Shown here piece after piece: positions 43,607 through 52,270 of a DNA stretch of 64,000 nucleotides; within the stretch, counting starts at the first letter, position 1; every line of letters begins with the position of its first letter. The stretch covers positions 1 through 64,000 of the forward strand of contig NZ_WHNQ01000026.1 of assembly GCF_009362785.1 (NCBI RefSeq), read 5' to 3'. The stretch comes from Paraburkholderia atlantica. Lineage in GTDB: Bacteria > Pseudomonadota > Gammaproteobacteria > Burkholderiales > Burkholderiaceae. The translations under genes were made by a program, and so were the position numbers. The notes under the pieces are model-generated. The model did no database searches, was not told the DNA's origin, and was given only the letters and a program-made list of their open reading frames with translations.

Positions 43607-44401
43607 TCAAGACCCGAATAAAGCCCGTACGCGCGCGAGATCGGCGGGGGTATCGACGCCCGGCAACGGCACGTCATGCGTGACGAGGACAGCGATGCGC
43701 TCGCCATGCCACATCGCGCGCAGCTGTTCGAGCGCTTCGACCTGCTCGATCGGCGAGATCGCGAGACTCGGGTACGTGCGCAGGAATTTCGCGCGATACG
43801 CGTACAGGCCGATGTGCCGGTACACGACGGCGGGGGCGGGCGGCGTCGGCATCGACGCGACGTTGGGCCAGTGCGGCTGCCATGCGTCGCGCGCCCAAGG
43901 GATCGGCGCACGCGAGAAATACAGCGCGACGCCGCGCGCATCAGGCACGACCTTGACGACGTTCGGATTGAAAATTTCGGCGGGATCGGTGATCGGATGG
44001 GCGGCCGTCGCAATCGCGCAGTCGCTCGTCGTTGCCAGATGTGCGGCGACGCCGCGCACCAGCGCCGGGTCGATCAGCGGCTCGTCGCCCTGCACGTTGA
44101 CGATGATCTTGTCATCGCTCCAGCCGAAGCGCGTCGCCACTTCCGCGAGACGGTCGGTGCCCGACGGATGGTCGGCGCGCGTGAGGACCGCGTCGAAGCC
44201 GTGGTCGTGCGCCGCGTCGAGCACTTCCTGCGCGTCCGACGCGACCAGCACCTGCTGCGCGCCCGATTCGCGCGCGCGCTCCGCGACGCGCACGACCATC
44301 GGCTTGCCGCCGAGGTCCGCGAGCGGCTTGTTGGGCAGACGGGTCGACGCCAGACGGGCCGGCACGACGGCGATAAACGGATGAGGGGTGGTGTGGATCA
44401 T
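43607..44401 (-). CDS. kdsB: 3-deoxy-manno-octulosonate cytidylyltransferase
   Basis: Activates Kdo with CTP to CMP-Kdo for lipopolysaccharide inner-core synthesis. The 264-residue protein has the nucleotide motif VVPARLASTRLPNKPLADLGGKPM (about residues 13-36), NVQGDEPLI, and FSRAPIPW. It lies with lpxK and the Trm112 gene on the same strand in an envelope-biogenesis cluster, about 200 bases after Trm112. The gap before adk shows no other gene. Confidence 0.95.
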   Translation of the reverse strand: MIHTTPHPFIAVVPARLASTRLPNKPLADLGGKPMVVRVAERARESGAQQVLVASDAQEVLDAAHDHGFDAVLTRADHPSGTDRLAEVATRFGWSDDKIIVNVQGDEPLIDPALVRGVAAHLATTSDCAIATAAHPITDPAEIFNPNVVKVVPDARGVALYFSRAPIPWARDAWQPHWPNVASMPTPPAPAVVYRHIGLYAYRAKFLRTYPSLAISPIEQVEALEQLRAMWHGERIAVLVTHDVPLPGVDTPADLARVRALFGS

Positions 44402-44604
44402 CGGATCAAGAACGGGCGGCGATCAGGCCGGAGGAAGAGGCTGCGCGCGACACGCACGCGGAGTCGGACATAAGCCGGAGCGGCGGAAACGGCTACGGAT
44501 CGATTGTGGCGCACATGCGGGGCGGCCTTGGCGTTGACGGGCTTTGCTCCTCGACCCGCGGGCGAGCGAGGCGACGCGGCGCCTCGGTGCAGCGCCGCGC
44601 CGGG

Positions 44605-44808
44605 TCAGGCAACCGAGCCGGGGTTCAGATCGACCGGCGTGCCTTCGACGGTCTGCCGTGCTTCGTCGACGAGCATTACGGGAATGCCGTCGCGGATCGG
44701 ATAGGCGAGCTTGTCCGCGTTGCAGATCAGTTCCTGCGCGGCGCGGTCGTAGCTGAGCGGGCCCTTGCAGATCGGGCAAACGAGGATTTCAAGCAGGCGA
44801 GCGTCCAC
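44605..44808 (-). CDS. Trm112 family protein (YcaR-like)
   Basis: Small protein of 67 residues with a CPICKG zinc-type motif near the N-terminus and ICNADKLAYPIRDGIPVML, the family signature. The GTG start at 44808 has GGAG eight bases upstream and overlaps the end of lpxK by 20 bases, so it is translationally coupled to it. In bacteria such genes commonly sit between lpxK and kdsB; the molecular role is unclear. Confidence 0.85.
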   Translation of the reverse strand: MDARLLEILVCPICKGPLSYDRAAQELICNADKLAYPIRDGIPVMLVDEARQTVEGTPVDLNPGSVA

Positions 44809-45805
44809 GGACTTTCTCCACAACTAATGCAGTGAGGCGGTGATCAAGCGCGGCTTCGACCGGGACTACCCAGATGCGCGCGTCGTGCCAGGCCCCCAAT
44901 TTTACCGCATCCTTTTCGGTAATCAGGATCGCGTCGGCGTCGACGTCGGTGAACGGATTACGCTCGAACGCGTAGTGGTCGGGCAGGGCGCGCGTCGTGG
45001 GCGCAATGCCGGCCGCGCGCACTGTCGCGAAAAAGCGTTCCGGCGCGCCGATGCCGGCCGCGGCCAGCACGCGTTGACCGGCGAACTGCGCGAGCGGGCG
45101 GCGCAGCGCGGGATTGTCGAGATGCCAAGCGTCGGCGGGCGCGAGCTGCAGTGCGAATGTGTTCGGCCACGCGGGCAGCGTGCGCGCGTACGGATCATTG
45201 ATCAGCGTCGCGTCGCGGCGGCGCGACAACGGCTCGCGCAGCGGCCCGGCCGGCAGCAGGAAGCCGTTGCCGCCGAGCCGGTGATCGAACACGACGAGTT
45301 CGACGTCGCGTGCGAGGCGATAGTGCTGCAAGCCGTCGTCGCTGACGATCACGTCGACGTCGCGATGCGCGGCGCACAGCGCCTGCGCGGCGGCGACGCG
45401 ATCCGGACAGACCCATACGGGTGCGCCGGTGCGGCGCGCAATCAACAACGGTTCGTCTCCCCCGACGCGCGCCGATGAACCGGGTGTGACCTGGGTCGGC
45501 GTGCTCACGCGCGCGCCGTAGCCGCGCGACACGATGCCAGGTGTGAAGCCCGCGGCGCGCAACGCTTCGACGAGCGCGATGACCGTCGGCGTCTTGCCGG
45601 TGCCGCCAACCGTCACGTTGCCGACCACCACCACCGGCACGCCGACGCGCACCGACTTCAGCCAGCCTTGCGAAAACGCGGCGCGGCGCGCGGCCGCGAC
45701 CGTGCCAAATACGCAGGCGAGCGGCGTCAGCGCCCAGGCGAGCGGGCCGCGTTGCTGCCATTCGCGCGCGAGGCGCGCTGCGAGACGGTCGCTGAGTTCG
45801 CTCAT
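44789..45805 (-). CDS. lpxK: Tetraacyldisaccharide 4'-kinase
   Basis: Phosphorylates the 4' position of the lipid A disaccharide, using ATP at the inner membrane. The 338-residue protein has an N-terminal hydrophobic helix (about 22-40), the P-loop VGNVTVGGTGKTP (about 61-73), then SRGYGA, GDEPLLIA and the DDGLQH motif with the catalytic Asp-His. The overlap with Trm112 and the same-strand kdsB indicate a lipid A/Kdo operon. Confidence 0.95.
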   Translation of the reverse strand: MSELSDRLAARLAREWQQRGPLAWALTPLACVFGTVAAARRAAFSQGWLKSVRVGVPVVVVGNVTVGGTGKTPTVIALVEALRAAGFTPGIVSRGYGARVSTPTQVTPGSSARVGGDEPLLIARRTGAPVWVCPDRVAAAQALCAAHRDVDVIVSDDGLQHYRLARDVELVVFDHRLGGNGFLLPAGPLREPLSRRRDATLINDPYARTLPAWPNTFALQLAPADAWHLDNPALRRPLAQFAGQRVLAAAGIGAPERFFATVRAAGIAPTTRALPDHYAFERNPFTDVDADAILITEKDAVKLGAWHDARIWVVPVEAALDHRLTALVVEKVRGRSPA

Positions 45806-46362
45806 GGGCGGGTTGCGGGCCAGGACTGCATGCCGTGCGCACTACGCGGGGTCAACATCAACGCGGTTCTCCGGACAATCGAATGCGAATACGGTCGAAA
45901 AATGAGGTGCAAACGGCGCGGCGAAAGGGCTCGTGCTTATTAGCCTCAGGCGGCCTCGGGCCGACAAGCTCCCCGGCGCGCTGCGCGATCGGCATGCCAT
46001 CGAACCCGCCACTCTAGCGCGCGGGCATCCCGGCCGGCAAGTCGCGTGGGACTTGATGGACGCCGGTCCTCGCTATGTGCGGTCGCCCACAGTCTGTGGA
46101 TAACTTTGTGGAGAACCTGCCATCCGATCGTCCGGGAGGGCCATTCCGTGCGCTTTGGATCGAAGTGCTCGCTCTCTATTGAGATGCAAACACCATATAA
46201 ATCAAGGGTCTGCCAGGAATCTATTGGCGTTGGCGGGCGTTCTGGCGGAATTCGTCAGGCGGTTCCCGCCATGTGGACACTTTTAACAATCCTGCGATTC
46301 CGGCTGGACGCCGCTCGTCGCTCGGTCTATCGTCTGTCCGGCCAGCGCTATTTATCCCTCGC
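45806..46362. other. Intergenic region between lpxK and xseA, no gene seen
   Basis: About 560 bases between divergent genes. A perfect match to the DnaA-box consensus, TGTGGATAA, lies at 46095-46103, and a TATAAA stretch near 46195. No coding frame with family similarity was found. In several Burkholderiales the exbB/exbD pair sits next to lpxK; here that position is empty. Confidence 0.45.
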
Positions 46363-47742
46363 ATGAACCCCGAAAATCCTTTTGCTTCGGCGGCCACACC
46401 AGGCGGTGAGGTCGTCGTTCCCGTGTCCGCGCTCAATCGCGCGATCGGCACGATGCTCGAACGCTCGTTTCCACTCGTCTGGGTCGCGGGCGAAGTGTCG
46501 AACTTCACGCGCGCCGCAAGTGGTCACTGGTATTTTTCGATCAAGGACGCACAGGCGCAGATGCGCTGCGTGATGTTCCGCGGTCGCGCGCAGTACGCCG
46601 AATTCATGCCGCGCGAAGGCGATCGCATCGAAGTGCGCGCGCTCGTGACGATGTACGAACCGCGCGGCGAATTGCAACTGAATGTCGAAGCGGTGCGCCG
46701 CACTGGTCAGGGTCGTCTGTACGAAGCGTTTCTGCGGTTGAAGGCGCAACTCGAAGCCGAAGGGTTGTTCGCCGCTGAACGCAAGCGCGCGCTGCCGACC
46801 CATCCGCGCGCGATCGGTATCGTCACGTCGTTGCAGGCGGCCGCATTGCGCGACGTGCTGACGACGCTGTCGCGCCGCGCGCCGCATATTCCGGTGATCG
46901 TTTATCCAGCGCCGGTGCAGGGCGCGGGTGTCAGCGCGAGGCTCGCGGCGATGGTCGAGACGGCTGGCGCGCGCCGCGAGGTCGACGTGCTGATCGTGTG
47001 TCGCGGCGGGGGCTCGATCGAAGATCTGTGGGCGTTCAACGAAGAAGTGCTCGCGCGCGCGATCGCCGAAAGCGTGATACCCGTGGTGAGCGGCGTCGGT
47101 CACGAGACCGATTTCACGATTGCCGATTTCGCCGCCGACGTACGTGCGCCGACGCCGACCGGTGCCGCCGAACTCGTGAGTCCGCAGCGCGTCATGCTGC
47201 TGCGCGAACTCGATCATCGGCACGCGACGCTCGCGCGCGCGTTCGGCCGCATGATGGAGCGGCGCGCGCAGCAACTCGACTGGCTGGCGCGGCGGCTCGT
47301 TTCGCCGGCCGAGCGGCTCGCGCGGCAGCGCACGCATTTGCAGCAATTGCGCGTGCGGCTCGCGTCGGCGGGCGCGCGGCCGGTACGCGACGCTCGTGCG
47401 CGATTCTCGCTGCTGCAGATGCGCTGGCAACGCTGGCGTCCGGATCTCGCGGCCGAGCGCACGCGCGTCGACACGCTGGCGCAGCGCCTGAATGCAGCAC
47501 TGTCGCGCCAGCACGAACGTCAGGTCGCGCGTATCGGCATGCTCGGCGCGCGACTCGAAGTGCTGAGTCCACAGCGCACGCTCGAGCGCGGTTATGCGGC
47601 CGTGCTCGATACGCAAAGCGGTCGGGCGATTCGCACGCCGTCGTCGCTGAAACCCGGCCGTCGTTTGACGATGCATCTCGCCGAAGGCTCGGCCGACGTC
47701 GCGCTCGCCGACGTGCAGGCGCGTCTGACCGACGGCTTCTGA
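46363..47742 (+). CDS. xseA: Exodeoxyribonuclease VII large subunit
   Basis: Large subunit of a single-strand-specific exonuclease, 459 residues. The OB-fold N-terminal domain (about 20-115) contains LVWVAGEVSNFTRAASGHWYFSIKD. The catalytic domain includes IGIVTSLQAAALRDVL, VCRGGGSIEDLWAFN and SGVGHETDFTIADF. A coiled region follows from about 295 to 420 and the short end AEGSADVAL matches the family. The start at 46363 is chosen by the MNPENPF beginning close to the OB domain. The small subunit gene is not in this window. Confidence 0.95.
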   Translation: MNPENPFASAATPGGEVVVPVSALNRAIGTMLERSFPLVWVAGEVSNFTRAASGHWYFSIKDAQAQMRCVMFRGRAQYAEFMPREGDRIEVRALVTMYEPRGELQLNVEAVRRTGQGRLYEAFLRLKAQLEAEGLFAAERKRALPTHPRAIGIVTSLQAAALRDVLTTLSRRAPHIPVIVYPAPVQGAGVSARLAAMVETAGARREVDVLIVCRGGGSIEDLWAFNEEVLARAIAESVIPVVSGVGHETDFTIADFAADVRAPTPTGAAELVSPQRVMLLRELDHRHATLARAFGRMMERRAQQLDWLARRLVSPAERLARQRTHLQQLRVRLASAGARPVRDARARFSLLQMRWQRWRPDLAAERTRVDTLAQRLNAALSRQHERQVARIGMLGARLEVLSPQRTLERGYAAVLDTQSGRAIRTPSSLKPGRRLTMHLAEGSADVALADVQARLTDGF

Positions 47743-47868
47743 CGTTTTGCCGGTGGGCGCGTGGCGCCTATGTCCTGTCTACCGACGACCCGGGCACGCG
47801 CCATGCGCGCCCTTCCGAAGGGCCTTGCGCACGGCGTGTTCGACATGCCGGACATAAAGGCCGGTCGT

Positions 47869-47897
47869 TTGCGGGGTTATTCCAACTCGCCTACAAT
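47869..47897 (+). promoter_or_regulatory. Promoter of sodB
   Basis: TTGCGG (47869-47874) and TACAAT (47892-47897) are separated by 17 bases, an ideal spacing. The expected transcription start is about 50 bases before the sodB ATG. Confidence 0.6.
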
Positions 47898-47957
47898 CGA
47901 GTGCTCGATAGCGTCATCCGCAGACTCCCCACAACAGATATAGAGAAGGAAAGCACC

Positions 47958-48536
47958 ATGGAACATACGCTCCCGCCGTTGCCGTTTGCGAAAAACGCGC
48001 TCGCTCCGCACATGTCGGAAGAGACGCTCGAGTTTCACTATGGCAAGCATCACCAGACCTATGTGACCAACCTGAACAATCTGATCAAGGGCACGGAGTT
48101 CGAGAACCTGTCGCTGGAAGAGATCGTCAAGAAGTCGTCGGGCGGTATCTTCAACAATTCGGCTCAAGTGTGGAATCACACGTTCTTCTGGAACAGCCTG
48201 TCGCCGCAAGGTGGCGGCGCACCTACCGGCGCGCTCGCTGACGCGATCAACGCGAAGTGGGGTTCGTTCGACAAGTTCAAGGAAGAGTTTGCGAAGACCG
48301 CGGTCGGCACGTTCGGCTCGGGCTGGGCATGGCTCGTGAAGAAGGCTGATGGTTCGCTCGACCTCGTGTCGACGAGCAACGCCGCCACGCCTCTCACCAC
48401 CGACGCCAAGGCACTGCTGACCATCGACGTTTGGGAGCACGCTTACTACATCGACTATCGCAATGCGCGTCCGAAGTTCGTCGAGGCGTACTGGAACATC
48501 GTCAACTGGGACTTCGCAGCGAAGAACTTCGCTTGA
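47958..48536 (+). CDS. sodB: Superoxide dismutase [Fe]
   Basis: Cytoplasmic enzyme of 192 residues that dismutates superoxide. Metal ligands visible include His27 (LEFHYGKHH) and, later, the Asp and His of DVWEHAYYIDY, with the histidine of VWNHTFFWNS. NPGGG-like PQGGGAPTG and FGSGWAWLV fit the Fe type. AGAAGGAAAG before the ATG is the ribosome-binding site. A promoter (47869-47897) and terminator (48609-48640) make it a single-gene unit. Confidence 0.95.
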   Translation: MEHTLPPLPFAKNALAPHMSEETLEFHYGKHHQTYVTNLNNLIKGTEFENLSLEEIVKKSSGGIFNNSAQVWNHTFFWNSLSPQGGGAPTGALADAINAKWGSFDKFKEEFAKTAVGTFGSGWAWLVKKADGSLDLVSTSNAATPLTTDAKALLTIDVWEHAYYIDYRNARPKFVEAYWNIVNWDFAAKNFA

Positions 48537-48599
48537 GATTGCCAGTTGCAGCTCGTCGTCTGATGTCGTGATCCTTGCGATCGCGATTGAAGATGAGAG

Positions 48600-48818
48600 C
48601 TAGGGACGAAAGCCCTCCATCGCGAGGGCTTTTTCTTTTCCCGAGGCGATTGGAAGTGCAGGGATCGCATCTGAAAAAAGTTTGTCACAGTTGGTAACTG
48701 CGGTTTCGCGGGGTGCGAAGTGGACCTCGGCCAACGCCCGTCGACTTCGCCGAACTGCGGCGCCCGGCGCGGCGCAGGCTACGCAAGCCGCTGCGACGGC
48801 GAGAATGAGCCGGTTCAT
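48600..48818 (-). CDS. Possible small secreted protein
   Basis: Frame of 72 residues starting MNRLILAVAAACVACAAPGA, which looks like a signal peptide with cleavage near residue 20. GGAGGA lies about eight bases before the ATG. The remaining 50 residues have no recognised domain and one cysteine. Its 3' end overlaps the sodB terminator stem on the opposite strand, which weakens the case. It may be a real small periplasmic protein or a chance frame. Confidence 0.35.
   Translation of the reverse strand: MNRLILAVAAACVACAAPGAAVRRSRRALAEVHFAPRETAVTNCDKLFSDAIPALPIASGKEKALAMEGFRP
48609..48640 (+). terminator. Rho-independent terminator of sodB
   Basis: Nine-base perfect stem AAAGCCCTC/GAGGGCTTT with a six-base loop, followed by TTTCTTTT. 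It lies about 70 bases after the sodB stop. Confidence 0.88.
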
Positions 48819-48985
48819 TGAGGCGTCCTCCGCGCGGTCGATCGGCTTAGACGACGGGGATCGTTTGAGGCGACTGCCGGGTCGAGACCAGCCGGCCGTG
48901 CAAAAACTTTCTGTAACTAAGCCGTAACCACGGAATTTCGCGATTAGCCTAACGTTTGAATTCCAATCCTCCGAAGTGCACCACC

Positions 48986-49540
48986 ATGATTTCCAGCAAT
49001 AAAACGATCAGCCTGGCGATTCCCGCGGCCGTCATCGCGCTCGCGTTAGGCGGCTGCGCAGTGGCGCCACCGAGCGGCCCGAGCATAGCCGCGATGCCGC
49101 GCAGTGGCGAGCCGCTCGGCCAGTTCCAGCAAAACGACTACGCGTGCCGCGACTACGCGAATCAAACGACGAATCCGTCCGGCGCTGCGCAGGCGGCCAG
49201 CACGAACAGCGTGAACAGCGCGGCGCTCGGCACGCTCGGCGGCGCGGCCGTCGGCGCGCTGCTCGGCGCCGCGGCGGGCAACGCCGGCGCTGGCGCGGCG
49301 ATCGGGGCGGGCAGCGGCCTGCTGATCGGCGGCGCGAACGGGGCGAATGGCGCCCAGTACTCGGCGGCCGGCATGCAGGCACGCTATGACACCGCCTACG
49401 CCCAGTGCATGACCTCGAAGGGCGAGACGATAGTTCAGCCGCAGCCTTACTATTCGACGCAGCCGGTGTATGTCGCGCCCCGTCCGTATTACTACGCTCC
49501 GCCTCCGCCCGTTATGTATGCGCCTTATCCGGCTTACTGA
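48986..49540 (+). CDS. Glycine-zipper lipoprotein
   Basis: Protein of 184 residues. An N-terminal hydrophobic run ends in LALGGC, a lipobox with Cys24, so it is probably lipidated in the outer or inner membrane. Residues about 80-120 form a glycine-zipper (repeated GxxxG, from LGTLGGAAVGALLG to GAGSGLLIGG) that could span a membrane. The C-terminal 40 residues are rich in Pro and Tyr (PYYYAPPPP). Related glycine-zipper lipoproteins occur in many beta-proteobacteria; the function is unknown. Confidence 0.8.
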   Translation: MISSNKTISLAIPAAVIALALGGCAVAPPSGPSIAAMPRSGEPLGQFQQNDYACRDYANQTTNPSGAAQAASTNSVNSAALGTLGGAAVGALLGAAAGNAGAGAAIGAGSGLLIGGANGANGAQYSAAGMQARYDTAYAQCMTSKGETIVQPQPYYSTQPVYVAPRPYYYAPPPPVMYAPYPAY

Positions 49541-49661
49541 GCGGTGATAGGGGGGGCCGGCCTGCTTGCTTGTCTTGCATCGTCGGCCGGTACTGCGTTT
49601 CAAATGCGTAGCACGGTTGAGCGGTAGCTTGCGGCGACGATTGTCGAATCCATGCCGCTGC

Positions 49662-51209
49662 TTACTCCGTGCTGTCCGTCGACGCCGTTTTGCGCGGACG
49701 ACGGCTGCGAGACGCCGTTTTGCGGGGGACCTTCGTGGCGGCCTCAGGCCCTGCTTCCACATTGACTGCCGGAGCAGGGGCCTCGGCCGGCGCCGCGATC
49801 TCAGGGACTTCCTCGATCGAGCGCGGCGTGCTTTTCTTCACTTTCTTCGCGGCCGTTTTGCGCGATGCGCGCTTTTTGGCGCTTTGGCGCTGCGCGGAGT
49901 GGCCGCTATCGGCGGTTTGGTCGGTTTCTTGACCGAGGACGACTTGTTCAGCGGCTGTATCCGCTGCCGCTGTTACAGCACGAGCTTCGGTCTCTTCAGC
50001 TATCGGTTCAATGACGAACTCATGTGGGAGCGGCGCGTGTTCACGCGGTTCCTGCCGCTGGACCTGTTCGGCGGACTCCGCCGGTTCGCCGACAGCCGGA
50101 GCGGCAGCCGCAGGTTCTTCATCAGCCGTTTCATGGTGACCGCGCTTGCCGTGCGCGGTCTCCTGACCCCGCCCCGCCTTGCGGTTGCTGCGGTCCTTAC
50201 GACGCGACTTGTGCTTGCCCCCCGACTCGGACGCGGCCGCTTGTGCCGCCTGCGCTTGATACGAATGTTCGGCCGCCTGTTCAGCCGGCACTGCTTCAGC
50301 CGACCCCGTTTCGGCAGACTCCGCCGCGGTTTCGCCGATAGTTTCACCGGCCGCTTCACTCCCGACGTTCACAGCCGTGCTTCGATAAACGTACGCGCCT
50401 GATTTTTCATCGCGGCCGAATTCGAGCAGCCCGCGTGCCTGCGCTTCTTCCAGCAGATTGCCGAAAGCGCGAAACCCGTAATACGTCTCGTTGAAATCCG
50501 GTTTGCGCCGTTTGATCGCGTTCTTCAGCACGGACGCCCAGATCTTGCCGCTGTCGCCGCGTTCGGAAGCGAGTGCGTCGAACGTCTGAACCGCAATTTC
50601 GACGGCCTTGCTGCGACGCTTCTCCAGGTCCTCTTTGGGTGGGGCCTTCTCTTCATCTGCCGCACGTTTGGCTGCCTGCTGCGCGCTCTGCTGCTGGCGC
50701 GACGATTCGCGCCTCGCGACTGCGCGCTGACTTTCGCGTACGAGATCGTCGTAAAAGAAGAACTCATCGCAATTGGCGATCAGCAAATCCGAGGTGGACT
50801 GCTGCACACCGACGCCGATGACCTGTTTGGCGTTCTCGCGCAGCTTCGACACGAGCGGCGAAAAATCCGAATCACCACTGATGATGACGAACGTATTGAC
50901 GTGCGATTTCGTATAACAGAGATCGAGCGCATCGACGACCAGCCGGATGTCGGCTGAATTCTTGCCCGATTGGCGCACGTGCGGAATTTCGATTAGCTCG
51001 AAATTGGCCTCGTGCATGGCCCCTTTGAAACTCTTGTAGCGATCCCAGTCGCAATACGCTTTCTTGACGACGATGCTGCCCTTCAGCAGCAGGCGCTCGA
51101 GTACAAGCTTGATGTCGAACTTGTCGTACTTCGCGTCGCGCACGCCAAGCGCGACATTCTCGAAGTCGCAGAACAGCGCCATGCTGACGTTTTCGTTGGA
51201 TGACGCCAT
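49662..51209 (-). CDS. NYN domain protein with OST-HTH domain and long Ala/Glu-rich tail
   Basis: Protein of 515 residues. The N-terminal NYN (PIN-like, LabA type) domain covers about 8-155, with the acidic sites FCDFENVA, NSADIRLVVDALD and ISGDSDFSPL expected to bind metal for RNA cleavage. An OST-HTH/LOTUS domain follows at about 200-285 (KAVEIAVQTFDAL to YGFRAFGNLLEEAQARGLLE). The last 220 residues are low complexity, first Ala/Glu-rich and finally Lys/Arg-rich. GGAGA before the ATG at 51209 fixes the start. The likely role is an RNA-processing nuclease; the target is unknown. Confidence 0.82.
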   Translation of the reverse strand: MASSNENVSMALFCDFENVALGVRDAKYDKFDIKLVLERLLLKGSIVVKKAYCDWDRYKSFKGAMHEANFELIEIPHVRQSGKNSADIRLVVDALDLCYTKSHVNTFVIISGDSDFSPLVSKLRENAKQVIGVGVQQSTSDLLIANCDEFFFYDDLVRESQRAVARRESSRQQQSAQQAAKRAADEEKAPPKEDLEKRRSKAVEIAVQTFDALASERGDSGKIWASVLKNAIKRRKPDFNETYYGFRAFGNLLEEAQARGLLEFGRDEKSGAYVYRSTAVNVGSEAAGETIGETAAESAETGSAEAVPAEQAAEHSYQAQAAQAAASESGGKHKSRRKDRSNRKAGRGQETAHGKRGHHETADEEPAAAAPAVGEPAESAEQVQRQEPREHAPLPHEFVIEPIAEETEARAVTAAADTAAEQVVLGQETDQTADSGHSAQRQSAKKRASRKTAAKKVKKSTPRSIEEVPEIAAPAEAPAPAVNVEAGPEAATKVPRKTASRSRRPRKTASTDSTE

Positions 51210-51362
51210 GTGTATCTCCATTGAAGCGGTCGTCGAAGTCGACGAATCGCGACATGATAGCGATTCCAGCGAAGGTGAGCAGCTTTTGTCGTGCGCTCGC
51301 ACCGATAGGTGGATGGGAATTGGCGGCAAGGCGGTCTATCCGGCGGCCCAGCGAGCGTTCCG

Positions 51363-52010
51363 TTACAGGCTGTCGCGACGACCTGCGCTGTTCCACGTCG
51401 CGCGAGCTTCCAGCACGTCATCGATCAATCCGTATTCCCTCGCTTCGAGCGCCGACATGAAGTTGTCGCGGTCGGTATCGCGCGCGATATCTTCGATGCT
51501 GCGTCCGGTGCGCTCGGCCATCATCGCATTGAGACGTGCTCGCACATACAGCACCTCCTTCGCCTGGATTTCGATGTCCGCCGCGGTGCCCTGACCGCCG
51601 CCGGACGGCTGGTGAATCATGATGCGCGCATTGGGTAGCGCATACCGTTTGCCGCGTTGACCCGCGGTGAGCAGAAAGGTGCCCATGCTCGCGGCAAAGC
51701 CCGTGCACAAGGTAGAGACCTCCGGCTTGATGAACTGCATGGTGTCGTAAATCGCGAGGCCGTCATACACCGAGCCGCCGGGCGAGTTGATGTAAAAAGA
51801 AATATCCTTGTCGGGGTTCTCCGATTCGAGAAACAGCAATTGTGCGACGATCAGACTGGCTGACTGCTCGTTCACGGGCCCGACAAGAAACACGATGCGC
51901 TCGCGCAGCAGGCGAGAGTAGATGTCGTAGGCGCGCTCGCCCCGGCCGGATTGTTCGATCACGGTGGGCACAAGGCCCAAGGCGGAGACAGACGGGTAAC
52001 TGGAAGGCAT
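51363..52010 (-). CDS. ATP-dependent Clp protease proteolytic subunit (stand-alone paralogue)
   Basis: ClpP-family serine protease of 215 residues with the catalytic triad Ser108 (GFAASMGT), His133 (MIHQPSGG) and Asp182 (TDRDNF). GAGGAA before the ATG at 52010 fixes the start. No clpX, lon or tig gene lies beside it, so this is probably not the main ClpP but a second copy, as known in Burkholderia. It could form mixed or alternative rings with ClpP1. The NYN gene lies downstream on the same strand after about 150 bases. Confidence 0.88.
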   Translation of the reverse strand: MPSSYPSVSALGLVPTVIEQSGRGERAYDIYSRLLRERIVFLVGPVNEQSASLIVAQLLFLESENPDKDISFYINSPGGSVYDGLAIYDTMQFIKPEVSTLCTGFAASMGTFLLTAGQRGKRYALPNARIMIHQPSGGGQGTAADIEIQAKEVLYVRARLNAMMAERTGRSIEDIARDTDRDNFMSALEAREYGLIDDVLEARATWNSAGRRDSL

Positions 52011-52270
52011 GGATTCCTCGATCAGGATGGATGGCACGGGCATTCGGGGATGCGCAGGCGGCCGCGAACCAGAGGCCGGGTGACATGCGCCGCTTGTTGC
52101 TCATTTGACGAAGCAGCGGCCGGCGCTGTGACAGAAAATTTTTTGCGCTGAACTGTCACATCACCCGTTGCCCATGCGTCAAGCTCAGGAATGGCGAACA
52201 TGACGCGCGCCTGAGCCATGCCACTGGTATGCAGCCGCTTTTTCACCACGCACCATCGGGAGGTCTACGC

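Noticed and set aside
46095..46103. DnaA box as evidence of a replication origin
   Set aside because: A single box without an AT-rich unwinding region, dnaA, parAB or a box cluster is not an origin.
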